Source of the DNA: an uncultured Flavobacteriales bacterium
GTDB lineage: Bacteria > Bacteroidota > Bacteroidia > Flavobacteriales_D > Crocinitomicaceae
Reading direction: 5' to 3'
Assembly (NCBI GenBank): GCA_903935095.1
Contig: CAIZQH010000020.1
Coordinates: 5,001-42,402, forward strand
Length of the DNA stretch: 37,402 nt
The notes beneath the pieces are model-generated. The model did no database searches. It was not told the origin of the DNA and saw only the letters and a program-made list of their open reading frames with translations. Position 1 is the stretch's first letter; each line of letters starts with the position of its first letter. Positions 16,851 to 23,796 of this stretch are shown here, one piece after another. A program made the position numbers and the translations under genes.

Positions 16851-16967
16851 GCAATAGTTTAAAGATATATTGCGGGGTGGAGTCCGCCGCGGCGGAGTAG
16901 CTCGTTGGGGATCAAACCCAAAATTGAAATAATGAAGCAATAACTAAAGATATATTGCGGGGTGGAG
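16851..16967 (+). repeat. Direct duplication of the tRNA 5' flank and 5' end
   Basis: The segment 16851-16882 is repeated at 16937-16967 with about three differences: GCAATA, a variable 3-4 bases, then AAAGATATATTGCGGGG, TGGAG. The two copies are 86 bases apart. Each ends at the start of the tRNA D-loop. The first copy leads into a pseudo-tRNA and the second into the intact tRNA-fMet. Confidence 0.85.
16871..16927 (+). pseudogene. Broken copy of tRNA-fMet (5' half) with palindromic D-loop
   Basis: GCGGGGTGGAG (acceptor 5' strand and start of D-stem) and GTAGCTCGTTGGG (rest of D-arm, anticodon stem) match the intact initiator tRNA 85 bases downstream, but the D-loop region is replaced by the 14-bp perfect palindrome TCCGCCGCGGCGGA (16883-16896). 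The anticodon stem is kept as TTGGG/CCCAA where the intact gene has TCGGG/CCCGA, a paired change, and the loop reads GATCAAA. There is no T-arm or 3' acceptor strand: the sequence turns into AT-rich DNA at about 16922. It cannot make a normal tRNA. It is either a decayed partial duplicate or a remnant left by an insertion. Confidence 0.7.
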
Positions 16968-17028
16968 CAGTTGGTAGCTCGTCGGGCTCATAACCCGAAG
17001 GCCATCGGTTCGAGTCCGGTCCCCGCTA
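16956..17028 (+). tRNA. Initiator tRNA-fMet (anticodon CAT)
   Basis: A full cloverleaf can be drawn: acceptor GCGGGG/CCCCGC with an unpaired T1/T72, D-arm with an A11:T24 pair, anticodon arm TCGGG-CTCATAA-CCCGA, T-arm CGG-TTCGAGT-CCG. The unpaired first position, the A11:T24 pair and the three stacked G:C pairs (GGG/CCC) below the anticodon loop are hallmarks of initiator tRNA, so this is tRNA-fMet and not elongator tRNA-Met. CCA is not encoded. A terminator follows 7 bases later. Pieces of its 3' end recur five or six times over the next 6 kb. Confidence 0.96.
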
Positions 17029-17535
17029 CTAGAGAAGAAAAGTCATCAGAAATGGTGACTTTTCTTGTTTTCTGCCACTCCAAAGACCTTGAAAACAAAG
17101 GGATTCTTCGGAAAAAATAATTCACATAACGAGTTAGATAACCCCTTTGTGACGGGGAAATCCATAATCCTTTTGGAAAGACTGTTTTCTGTAATTTCAA
17201 TTTGGTCTCAAGGTCTGAAGAATCCCAATAATACTGTATGTTTCGAGCTATCTCAATTGCTTCATTAACGAACATTTCGGAGTTAGATAACTTTTTTTTC
17301 GTTTTGGCAAGCGAATTTCATCTTCGATGTCAGAGTACTCAACTAATGGTAAAATGGTTAATGGTTTTCCATATTCCTTTTTTATCCAAAATCCACTTCC
17401 AGGTATGGGAATCTTCTTTTCGTTGCAGATGATTTTAATTTGATTGTAAGTCAATCCCAATTCAAGTTGAACCTTGGTTAGTGGTTTACTCCAGATAAGA
17501 TCGTAAAGTTTTTTTCTTGTTATTGTTTCTATCAT
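16988..17535 (-). pseudogene. HTH protein joined to a recombinase C-terminal tail, frameshifted
   Basis: Two minus-strand open frames overlap. Residues from 17535 (MIETITRKKLYDLIWSKPL, TKVQLELGLTYNQIKIIC, IPIPGSGFWIKK) form a helix-turn-helix of a family in which LW..P..K....G.S...I.KIC....IP.P..GYW is typical. From about 17290 the next frame reads IEIARNIQYYWDSSDLETKL, KLQKTVFPKGLWISPSQRGY, RYVNYFFRRIPLFSRS, which resembles the C-terminal end of Bacteroidota serine site-specific recombinases, and it continues into the tRNA antisense strand as LVAGTGLEPMAFGL. The frames are joined at a run of eight A (minus strand; T8 at 17292-17299); one more A would fuse them. Most likely it is a decayed integration-gene remnant. 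The family calls rest on memory of motifs. Confidence 0.5.
17035..17070 (+). terminator. Terminator of tRNA-fMet
   Basis: AAGAAAAGTCA (17035-17045), loop, TGACTTTTCTT (17056-17066), then TGTTTT. Hairpins of the same A-stem-T design follow most of the tRNA 3'-end copies downstream. Confidence 0.8.
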
Positions 17536-17674
17536 GAAACAAATTTGCCAAAATAATCAAACAACAATTAATGACATGCCTTAATCTTGATTTCTATTCA
17601 TAAACAACCACAACTCAACCACCAATTCATATCCTTCAAGGAAGTTAGAAATTTGTGGCTCACCCGCTACTAGG

Positions 17675-17705
17675 AAAAGCCAGTCAAATTTGACTGGCTT
17701 TTTGC
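17675..17705. terminator. Hairpin terminator in module 1, part A
   Basis: AAAAGCCAGTCAAA followed by its exact reverse complement TTTGACTGGCTTTT: a 28-bp perfect palindrome (17675-17702) with a T run. Confidence 0.75.
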
Positions 17706-17856
17706 TTTTCCAAAAGTGCTGAAAGTTTACTTTCAAAAGCGAATGGGAATGTAAAAAGTAAGATCGCGTTGCGGTCTGTGCTTTTCCTTGTTATGCCCCC
17801 TTTTGCGTCAATCCGAAATGAAATGGAGGATATTCGTGTCCCCGCTACAAAGAGAG

Positions 17857-17887
17857 AAAAGTCGTCAATTTTGACGGCTTTTTTTGT
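17857..17887. terminator. Hairpin terminator in module 1, part B
   Basis: AAAAGTCGTCA, loop, TGACGGCTTTTTTT; one G-T pair in the stem, long T tail. Confidence 0.7.
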
Positions 17888-18165
17888 TTTAAACCTTCTT
17901 AAAATCTTTACTATTATTGAAATTCAAAACGTTAAAAGATTCACTTTTCAAGTTCGATAAGTCCTTTTAAATGACTAATTCGGTTTTCTAATTTTAAGGT
18001 GTGATTTTTATTAATCCGAGTCTCGTAATAAAAAAGCCAACCGAAAGCCTGGTAACAAGGATATTGAATAAAAAAGAGAATTAGTATCCGAAATTCAGTA
18101 TTTAATATTCTTGAGATAGGTAGATGCTACCTCAACTTTGTAAATTAATTTTTATAAATAAAATA
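17888..18165. other. Gap between module 1 and the first cassette
   Basis: No start-to-stop gene is visible. On the minus strand a frame without ATG stays open from about 18120 to a TGA near 17957 and ends in a charged, helix-like stretch (KNHTLKLENRISHLKGLIEL); it may be the 3' remnant of an unknown gene or chance. On the plus strand TCAACTTTG at about 18132-18140 is a poor -7 match ahead of the SDR gene. Confidence 0.35.
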
Positions 18166-18978
18166 ATGAGCAAAGTAATTTTAATCACAGGGGCTTCTTC
18201 TGGAATGGGAAAGGAAACTGCCCTTAAATTAACCAAAGAGGGTCATAAAGTTTATCCTGTTGCAAGAAGGATTGAAAACATGAAAGAACTTGAGCAAATT
18301 GGAGCATTTCCTATTCAAATGGATGTTACGAATGAGACCGAAATTCAAAGCGTTATAGACACTATTATTGAAAAAGAAGGTAAAATTGATGTTCTTTGGA
18401 ACAATGCTGGATATGCTTTATATGGGTCTGTAGAGGAAACTCCAATAACAGATGCAAGAAGGCAGTTTGAAGTAAATCTATTTGGGCTAGCAAGCCTTAC
18501 TCAAAAGGTAATTCCTCACATGAGAAAATCAAAAAAAGGCTTAATCATAAATACTTCGTCCGTTGGTGGTAGGATTTATGCCCCACTTGGTGCTTGGTAT
18601 CATGCAACAAAACATGCTCTGGAAGGTTGGAGCGATTGTTTGCGCTTAGAATTAAAATCATTTAATATTGATGTTGTGATATTACAACCAGGAGCAATTG
18701 CAACTGAATTAGGTGAAGTAGGGAAAAAACCACTTATTGAGATTTCTGGGAATGGTCCGTATAAAAAGATTACAAACGATATAGTACAACTAACCGAAAA
18801 ATTTTATAGCAGAAGTGATCATTCTTCAGTAATAGCAGATGCTATTTCTAAAATCATTCTTGCTAAAAAACCAAAAACAAGATACAAAGTAGGTAAGTTG
18901 TCAAGTACTTCAATTTTCTTACGTAACAACATGGGCGATAGGATTTTCGATAAAATTGTAATGAGCCAATTAAAATGA
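18166..18978 (+). CDS. Short-chain dehydrogenase/reductase (cassette 1)
   Basis: A 270-residue classical SDR oxidoreductase, NAD(P)-dependent, cytoplasmic. Cofactor motif TGASSGMG at residues 8-15, NNAG at 79-82, catalytic Ser at 131-132 (NTSSVGG) and YHATK with Y145 and K149. The basic residues after the second strand (ARR) favour NADP. An upstream in-frame codon at 18124 would add an unlike extension; ATG 18166 gives the usual MSKVILITG start. Its stop overlaps the next ATG (ATGA), so the two are coupled. The substrate cannot be told. Paralogue in cassette 2 at 21824-22639. Confidence 0.92.
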   Translation: MSKVILITGASSGMGKETALKLTKEGHKVYPVARRIENMKELEQIGAFPIQMDVTNETEIQSVIDTIIEKEGKIDVLWNNAGYALYGSVEETPITDARRQFEVNLFGLASLTQKVIPHMRKSKKGLIINTSSVGGRIYAPLGAWYHATKHALEGWSDCLRLELKSFNIDVVILQPGAIATELGEVGKKPLIEISGNGPYKKITNDIVQLTEKFYSRSDHSSVIADAISKIILAKKPKTRYKVGKLSSTSIFLRNNMGDRIFDKIVMSQLK

Positions 18979-19622
18979 AAATTTTAATAGCTGGCAGTAC
19001 CGGTATGATAGGTAAATTGATTTTAGAGCAATGCCTAAACTCAATTGAAGTTAATGAAGTAAGAAGTTTGGTTCGTAAGCCAACAGCTACAAAACATTCA
19101 AAACTTCAAGAAATGGTTATTGAAGATTTTGAAGATTACTCGAAACATTTGGATTTATTCAAAAACATTGATACCGCATTTTTTTGTATTGGCTCATATA
19201 CAGGGCAAGTTCCAGACGAAAAATTTAAAATCATCACTGTAAATTATGCAGTTGAATTTGCTTCTGCTTTAAAACGTGAAAGCCCAAAATCCACTTTGTG
19301 TATGTTGAGCGGAATGGGTGCTGATAGAACAGAAAAAAGTAGAACATCTTTTGCCAAATACAAGGGAATGGCTGAAAATCGAATTTCATTATTAAATTTA
19401 AAATTTTACGTCTTTAGACCTGGGTATATTTACCCTGTTCAACAACGTAAAGAACCAAATTTGGGGTATCAATTTTTTAGATTTATTTATCCTATTACCA
19501 AATACCTTGGAAAAGGTGCAAGTATAAAATCTTCTGAATTGGCTTTAGCAATGTTCAAAGTGGGGTTGAATGGTGCTGAAACAGAAATTTTGGAGAATCG
19601 AGAAATCTTTAAATATTTATAA
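18975..19622 (+). CDS. NAD(P)-binding Rossmann protein, atypical SDR
   Basis: A 215-residue protein starting with the Rossmann motif AGSTGMIG (residues 6-13), with RSLVRKP after the second strand and an NmrA/HTATIP2-like layout (FFCIGSYTGQVPDEKFKIIT, LSGMGADRTEKSRTSFAKYK, FRPGYIYPVQQR). Such proteins act on NAD(P) either as oxidoreductases or as redox sensors. It overlaps the SDR gene by 4 bases and lies 7 bases ahead of the AraC gene, so the three genes form one operon. Cassette 2 lacks this gene. The exact role is unknown. Confidence 0.85.
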   Translation: MKILIAGSTGMIGKLILEQCLNSIEVNEVRSLVRKPTATKHSKLQEMVIEDFEDYSKHLDLFKNIDTAFFCIGSYTGQVPDEKFKIITVNYAVEFASALKRESPKSTLCMLSGMGADRTEKSRTSFAKYKGMAENRISLLNLKFYVFRPGYIYPVQQRKEPNLGYQFFRFIYPITKYLGKGASIKSSELALAMFKVGLNGAETEILENREIFKYL

Positions 19623-19629
19623 AAACCAA

Positions 19630-20541
19630 ATGGAAAATATAATAAGATTAGAAAGCATAAGTCAATTAAATTCATTGTTTCAACAAGCTGCTCCAAAGCA
19701 TCCATTGATTTCTGTGGTTGATTTTTCCAAAATGGAAAAACATGATAAGGTGGAAGAAATTAAGTTGACATGTGGATTTTATTCCCTTATGTTCAAAAAC
19801 CATTGCGCAAATAGATTTCGATATGGTAAGGAATATTACGATTTTGAGGAAGGTACTTTAATATGTATTGCACCGAACCAAATTATAACAATTGAAAGTG
19901 ATAATAGCTCAACGAAAGATATTGTGGGTTGGGGCTTGTTTTTTCATCCGGACTTGATTCGTGGTACTTCGTTGGTAAATAAAATGAAAGATTATACATT
20001 TTTTACTTATCAGGTAAATGAAGCTTTACATCTGTCGGATAAAGAAAAAGAAACACTTTTGGATTGTGTAATTAAATTAGAAAACGAATTAACAGTAAAT
20101 ATCGATAAACACAGTCAAACACTGATCTCATCAAATATTGAATTATTATTAAATTATTGTAATCGTTATTATGACAGACAATTTATAACGAGAAAAAAGG
20201 CAAATACCGATTTGCTTGTTAGATTTGAAAATAGTTTAAACAACTATTTCAACTCTGGAGACCTGCAAAAAAAGGGTTTGCCAAGCGTAAAATATTTTGC
20301 TGAAAAACTATTCTTGTCGCCAAATTATTTGAGTGATTTACTCAAAAAAGAAACAGGTAAAAATGCTCAAGAGCACATCCATTATTACCTCATAGAAGAA
20401 GCTAAAAATATTTTAACTAATTCAGATAATACGGTCAGCGAAATTGCTTATTCATTGGGTTTTGAATACCCCAATTATTTTAGCAAACTTTTCAAATCTA
20501 AAACTGGAATGACACCGATAGAATATAGGAATGTAAATTGA
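19630..20541 (+). CDS. AraC family regulator (cassette 1)
   Basis: A 303-residue transcription factor: an N-terminal cupin-like sensing domain (about 1-170) and a C-terminal AraC double helix-turn-helix (about 205-300: VKYFAEKLFLSPNYLSDLLK, KETGKNAQEHIHYYLIEEAK, VSEIAYSLGFEYPNYFSKLF, KTGMTPIEYRN). I use ATG 19630 since the paralogue at 20918 starts at the matching place (MxxIxxLxSI); the longer frame from 19570 overlaps the preceding gene. It probably controls the SDR genes it is transcribed with. Confidence 0.92.
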   Translation: MENIIRLESISQLNSLFQQAAPKHPLISVVDFSKMEKHDKVEEIKLTCGFYSLMFKNHCANRFRYGKEYYDFEEGTLICIAPNQIITIESDNSSTKDIVGWGLFFHPDLIRGTSLVNKMKDYTFFTYQVNEALHLSDKEKETLLDCVIKLENELTVNIDKHSQTLISSNIELLLNYCNRYYDRQFITRKKANTDLLVRFENSLNNYFNSGDLQKKGLPSVKYFAEKLFLSPNYLSDLLKKETGKNAQEHIHYYLIEEAKNILTNSDNTVSEIAYSLGFEYPNYFSKLFKSKTGMTPIEYRNVN

Positions 20542-20564
20542 TAAAAACCCCAATATCTTAATAT

Positions 20565-20594
20565 GTAGGATATTGAAAAGATATTCCTACTTTT
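20565..20594 (+). terminator. Weak hairpin after the AraC gene of cassette 1
   Basis: GTAGGATAT ... ATATTCCTAC with a one-base bulge, followed by TTTT, 24 bases after the stop codon. Confidence 0.4.
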
Positions 20595-20647
20595 CAACTC
20601 TTTGAAAGAAGGAAAATAACCAATCAATCTCCCCCAACCCAACCCAA

Positions 20648-20892
20648 ATCAGGTTCGATAATTCAATACTCCTAGCTACTCAGAAAAGCCAGTCAGAAAT
20701 GACTGGCTTTTTGCATTTCAAGAAGCGTTGGAAGCTCGCTTAAATAAGCTGAATTGGAATGCAAAAAGGAAGAACGCGCAGCGGACTGAACTTTTCTTAT
20801 TAAAGCACCCCATTAGGTCCATCCGAAATGAAATGGAGGATAGTCCGGTCCCCGATACAAGGAAAACCCGAGTCATTAGGCTCGGGTTTTTG
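20648..20892 (+). repeat. tRNA-3'-end repeat module 2
   Basis: Begins with AATCAGGTTCGATAATTC and CTCCTAGCTACT, a decayed version of the tRNA-fMet T-arm and acceptor end (GGTTCGA ... CCCCGCTACT), then the hairpin AAAAGCCAGTCA-GAAA-TGACTGGCTTTT (20684-20711). After 44 bases comes part B (20756-20858), which ends in AGTCCGGTCCCCGATAC, matching the tRNA 3' end at all but one of its last 15 bases, and a second hairpin (20863-20890). The long left part of repeat A present in modules 1 and 3 is missing here. Confidence 0.72.
20684..20715. terminator. Hairpin terminator in module 2, first
   Basis: AAAAGCCAGTCA, loop GAAA, TGACTGGCTTTTT; identical in stem and loop to the hairpin at 22872. Confidence 0.78.
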
Positions 20893-20893
20893 C
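20863..20893. terminator. Hairpin terminator in module 2, second
   Basis: AAAACCCGAG, loop of 8, CTCGGGTTTTT. It also serves the leftward AraC gene that ends at 20918. Confidence 0.78.
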
Positions 20894-20917
20894 ATTTCTT
20901 AAACTGCTTATTTAAGC

Positions 20918-21820
20918 TCAATTCAAATTCCTAAATTTCAACGGAGTTGTTCCTGTTTTCTGTTTAAACAAACGACTGAAATACTGTGGGTATTCAAAAC
21001 CTAAATCAAAGGCAATCTCACTAACCGACTGGTCTGTATTTAATAATGTGTTTTTGGCATGCTCAATTACAACATGATGAATGTGCTCCTGAGCATTCAT
21101 GCCAGTTTCTTTTTTGAGTAAATCACCAAGGTAGCCTGGAGACAAATGAACAGTTTCTGCAAGATATTTCACTGTAGGCAAACCATTAAGGGGTGTTTCT
21201 GTAGAAAAATACTGTCTCAATATCGTCTCTACTTTCTCTAACACATCTCTATTTGTGGCTTTGCGGGTAATGAACTGTCTTCCATAAAAGCGATTGCAAT
21301 AATTTAATAAAAGTTCAATGGTTGAAACAATGATCGTCTGACTATAATCATCGATGTTTTCTTTAACTTCCGACTGAATTTTTACAATGCAATCGTAAAG
21401 CAACTGCTTTTCTTTTTCAGATAAATGAAGCGCTTCTGCCATCTCATATGAAAAGAAAGAATAGTCTTTCATTTTGGAATTAAGTGTCGTATTTCGAATC
21501 AAATCAGGATGAAAAAATAAGCCCCAACCCATTGGATTATCTCGGGGCTCAATTTCATTGTCAATAGTTATCACTTGGTTTGGCGCCATACAAATCAAAC
21601 TGCCTTCATCAAAATCAATTGCTTTTCGACCATAAGTAAGGGCGCTTTTACAATAATTCTTAAACATCACAGAATAAAAATCAGTTGTGATTCGTGTTTC
21701 CTCTTCGATGTGATCCGTTGTTTTGCTAAAATCTACAACTGCAACCAAAGGATGAAAGTCACTTTCATTTAAAAGACGTGATAGATCAGCAATTGATTTT
21801 AAATGAATGAATTGACTCAT
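20918..21820 (-). CDS. AraC family regulator (cassette 2)
   Basis: A 300-residue AraC regulator, clearly paralogous along its whole length to the one at 19630 (shared stretches such as GWGLFFHPDLIR, NSKMKDY/NKMKDY, ITRKA/ITRKK, NAQEHIHH/NAQEHIHY, SEIAFDLGFEYPQYFSRLFK). N-terminal ligand domain about 1-165, C-terminal double helix-turn-helix about 205-300. It is transcribed leftward after SDR2, with only 3 bases between the stop of SDR2 and its ATG. It likely regulates its own operon. Confidence 0.93.
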   Translation of the reverse strand: MSQFIHLKSIADLSRLLNESDFHPLVAVVDFSKTTDHIEEETRITTDFYSVMFKNYCKSALTYGRKAIDFDEGSLICMAPNQVITIDNEIEPRDNPMGWGLFFHPDLIRNTTLNSKMKDYSFFSYEMAEALHLSEKEKQLLYDCIVKIQSEVKENIDDYSQTIIVSTIELLLNYCNRFYGRQFITRKATNRDVLEKVETILRQYFSTETPLNGLPTVKYLAETVHLSPGYLGDLLKKETGMNAQEHIHHVVIEHAKNTLLNTDQSVSEIAFDLGFEYPQYFSRLFKQKTGTTPLKFRNLN

Positions 21821-21823
21821 GCC

Positions 21824-22639
21824 TTACAATTTGAAAAACTTTTTATTCATGAAAACAATAAAGTTATAGCCAAAAACCTTACTCATAAAATTAAACATCT
21901 TGGCATCTTTTCCTGCCATATATCTTAATTTACTTTTCCCATCGGTAGCTGCCTGAAAAATCACTTTTGAAACAATGTTTACTGGTGAAGCGCTTTTAAT
22001 CATAGTTGGGAAAACCGTCAATATTTTTGTAACTATCGGTTGATATTCTTTGAGGTTTTCATCGTGATTGAAGTCAAACGATCGACCTGCAAAATCTGTC
22101 GCAATTGATCCAGGTTCAATGATTTTAACTTTACATCCAATCTGTTCCATTTCATAGCGCATTGATTCGGAAATACCCTCAACCGCAAACTTTGTCCCGT
22201 GATACAATGAACCTAAAGGGAAAGTCATTTTACCACCCATTGATGAAATATTAATAACGATACCGCTTTTATTTTGTCGGAAATGTGGGAGTATGGCACG
22301 AGTAACATCCATTAAGCCAATCACATTCGTATTGAACTGACGAAGGATTTTCTCCCTTGGAAAAGATTCAATAGGCCCATAAGCCCCATAACCAGCATTG
22401 TTGACCAAAACATCTATTTTTCCGAAGCGTTGAATTCCTTTTGCTATGGCCGTATCGATTGAATCAAGATCCAATACATCCAATTTTACAACCTGTACAT
22501 TTGCCAAAGAAGATAGCTCTTTCTCATTTTCTGGATTCCTCATTGTCGCAATAACATTCCATCCTTTTGACTGAAAATATTTTGCCGTGTCCTTGCCAAT
22601 ACCGCTACTAGAGCCTGTAATTAAAATCGTTTTCTTCAT
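21824..22639 (-). CDS. Short-chain dehydrogenase/reductase (cassette 2)
   Basis: A 271-residue classical SDR. Cofactor motif TGSSSGIG (residues 8-15), NNAG (80-83), catalytic ISSMGG and YHGTK with Y146 and K150; Arg after the second strand (ATMRNP) suggests NADP. It has the same architecture and gene order (SDR then AraC) as cassette 1 but lies on the other strand and lacks the NAD-binding gene between. The hydrophobic C-terminal tail (FMSKVFGYNFIVFMNKKFF) may touch the membrane. Substrate unknown. Confidence 0.92.
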   Translation of the reverse strand: MKKTILITGSSSGIGKDTAKYFQSKGWNVIATMRNPENEKELSSLANVQVVKLDVLDLDSIDTAIAKGIQRFGKIDVLVNNAGYGAYGPIESFPREKILRQFNTNVIGLMDVTRAILPHFRQNKSGIVINISSMGGKMTFPLGSLYHGTKFAVEGISESMRYEMEQIGCKVKIIEPGSIATDFAGRSFDFNHDENLKEYQPIVTKILTVFPTMIKSASPVNIVSKVIFQAATDGKSKLRYMAGKDAKMFNFMSKVFGYNFIVFMNKKFFKL

Positions 22640-22653
22640 TTTCTTTTTTTTGA

Positions 22654-22661
22654 CAAATGTA
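22654..22661 (-). promoter_or_regulatory. -7 box of the cassette 2 operon
   Basis: On the minus strand TACATTTG, an exact TAnnTTTG match, 14 bases ahead of the ATG at 22639. No -33 element is clear. Confidence 0.5.
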
Positions 22662-22792
22662 GATTTGAACGCAAGTAACAGAAGAACACAAAATAAGGAT
22701 TGATGTATACGAAATATGGAACCTTAAAACATGGTTTTTCAAATTTCAAGCAAGTGTTTTAACAAAGATGCCATGGTTTAAGCATATTGACG

Positions 22793-23042
22793 ATTCATAT
22801 ACAACCACAACTCAACCACCATTTCATACCCTTCGAGGAAGTTAGAAATTTGTGGCTCACCCGCTACTAAGAAAAGCCAGTCAGAAATGACTGGCTTTTT
22901 TATTGGATGAAACTGAATCAAGCTTTGCTTGGATGATGGTTAAGACAATAAAAAAGGAAGAGCGCGCAGCGATCTGAGCCTTTCTTAGTAAAGCCCCCAT
23001 TAGGTCCATTCAGACTGCGAAGCACGTCTGGATATTCCGGTC
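22793..23042 (+). repeat. tRNA-3'-end repeat module 3
   Basis: Part A, 22793-22899, matches module 1 part A at about 99 of 107 positions without gaps, including CACCCGCTACTA and the terminator hairpin. After about 44 bases comes part B (about 22944-23042), similar to the other B parts until 23010; then a short inverted repeat (CAGAC ... GTCTG) replaces the block shared by modules 1 and 2, and the element ends in ATTCCGGTCC without the last bases of the tRNA and without a hairpin. A GAGCGAG repeat tract begins right after it. Confidence 0.72.
22872..22901. terminator. Hairpin terminator in module 3
   Basis: AAAAGCCAGTCA, loop GAAA, TGACTGGCTTTTTT; same stem and loop as the hairpin at 20684. 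Confidence 0.75.
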
Positions 23043-23045
23043 CTA

Positions 23046-23160
23046 ATTTCAGAGCGAGATCGAAAATTCAGAGCGAGAACGTTGAGCGAGAACGTTTCGC
23101 AGGATTGTAAATCTAGTGATGCAGAGCGAGAGCGAAGAAGAGAGCGGAGACGAGGTAAAA
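23046..23160. repeat. GAGCGAG repeat tract, left flank of the orphan gene
   Basis: Irregular repeats of (C)AGAGCGAGA. The part at 23084-23116 (GAGCGAGAACGTTTCGCA and on to AAATCTAG) returns at 23803-23835 with 29 of 33 bases identical, in the same orientation, on the other side of the 23196-23786 gene. No gene of its own is convincing here. Confidence 0.75.
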
Positions 23161-23195
23161 GTGTCTTGGTCTTTTCTTTTTTGTACTTTCGATAA

Positions 23196-23786
23196 ATGAA
23201 ATTGTTGTTCCTTTCATTATTTCTCGTTATCACGTGTAACGCTTTCTCCCAGTCCCAATGGGAAATCGAACTATCACATGAGGCGCCAGTACCTCGAATG
23301 GGGAAATGGATCAGAGGCGATTACACTGTTTTTATTTCTTTGGATACGCTTTGTATGCATTTTCGAAGTTGCGAGCAAAGCATCACAAGATCATTGGAAT
23401 ATTATAAAGACCAAGATTCAAGCTTAGCGAACTATTTCAGGGCAACTCAAAACAGGTATGGTACGGCCGCAACAATACTTGAACAGGCGGCAAATGGATT
23501 CGATTTAAAAACCTTGAGAATTTATGAAGGAATTGAGAATCCCAATCGAAATTTGGAAGATTTCAGGATCCTTGAAAGTTACGTCAAAAACAGAGTAGAA
23601 CAGGGAAAGGCAATCGTTATGTACAAAAACGAACGCATTTATACCTTATGCGGAAACTATGAAATGAGCAATCAAGGACGCGTCGAAACAGTTCAGGATA
23701 TTTTGAATAGGGGCTACGAAATAAGAATTTTTTACGACGAACCTGACAATTATCTTTTTTTTGAAGTTCAGATTTTGGGGTGGTGA
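23196..23786 (+). CDS. Secreted protein of unknown function
   Basis: A 196-residue protein with a clear signal peptide (MKLLFLSLFLVITCNAFSQ). I do not recognise the mature part: it is rich in charged and aromatic residues, with two Cys in the mature part near its start (DTLCMHFRSCEQS), one Cys further on (YTLCGNYE), a central helical stretch (EQAANGFDLKTLRIYEGIEN) and a last part with VETVQDILNRGYEIRIFYDE. No lipobox, barrel or T9SS tail is present, so periplasm is the likely place. It stands alone, framed by direct GAGCGAG repeats, which suggests it may have arrived as a unit. Confidence 0.75.
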   Translation: MKLLFLSLFLVITCNAFSQSQWEIELSHEAPVPRMGKWIRGDYTVFISLDTLCMHFRSCEQSITRSLEYYKDQDSSLANYFRATQNRYGTAATILEQAANGFDLKTLRIYEGIENPNRNLEDFRILESYVKNRVEQGKAIVMYKNERIYTLCGNYEMSNQGRVETVQDILNRGYEIRIFYDEPDNYLFFEVQILGW

Positions 23787-23796
23787 TGAGAGTGAG

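Larger units (their letters stand above)
17596..17887 (+). repeat. tRNA-3'-end repeat module 1 (parts A and B)
   Basis: Part A, 17596-17702, is 107 bp long and differs from the part A at 22793 at about eight positions with no gap. It contains CACCCGCTACTAG, matching the tRNA 3' end, and ends in a 28-bp perfect palindrome that forms a terminator. After 43 bases comes part B, 17746-17848, 103 bp, the same length as the copy at 20756 and sharing with it an uninterrupted 22-bp block at 17811-17832; it ends in GTCCCCGCTAC, again the tRNA 3' end, followed by another hairpin (17857-17887). The two parts look like two relic attachment sites in a row, or one composite repeat. Confidence 0.75.

Noticed and set aside
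16871..16927. The pseudo-tRNA as a working tRNA reading UGA (loop would give anticodon TCA)
   Set aside because: Position 33 is not T, there is no T-arm or 3' acceptor strand, and the D-loop is a palindrome.
17769..20934. Short plus-strand frames in the B repeats (SIRNEMED... at 17769 and 20728)
   Set aside because: They run through the tRNA-like core and the terminator hairpins, and the two copies diverge without preserving the frame beyond the shared 22-bp block.
16956..23042. The cassette row as a classical integron
   Set aside because: No tyrosine integrase of the IntI type and no attC-like imperfect palindromes; the repeats share sequence with the tRNA instead and the cassettes are multi-gene operons.
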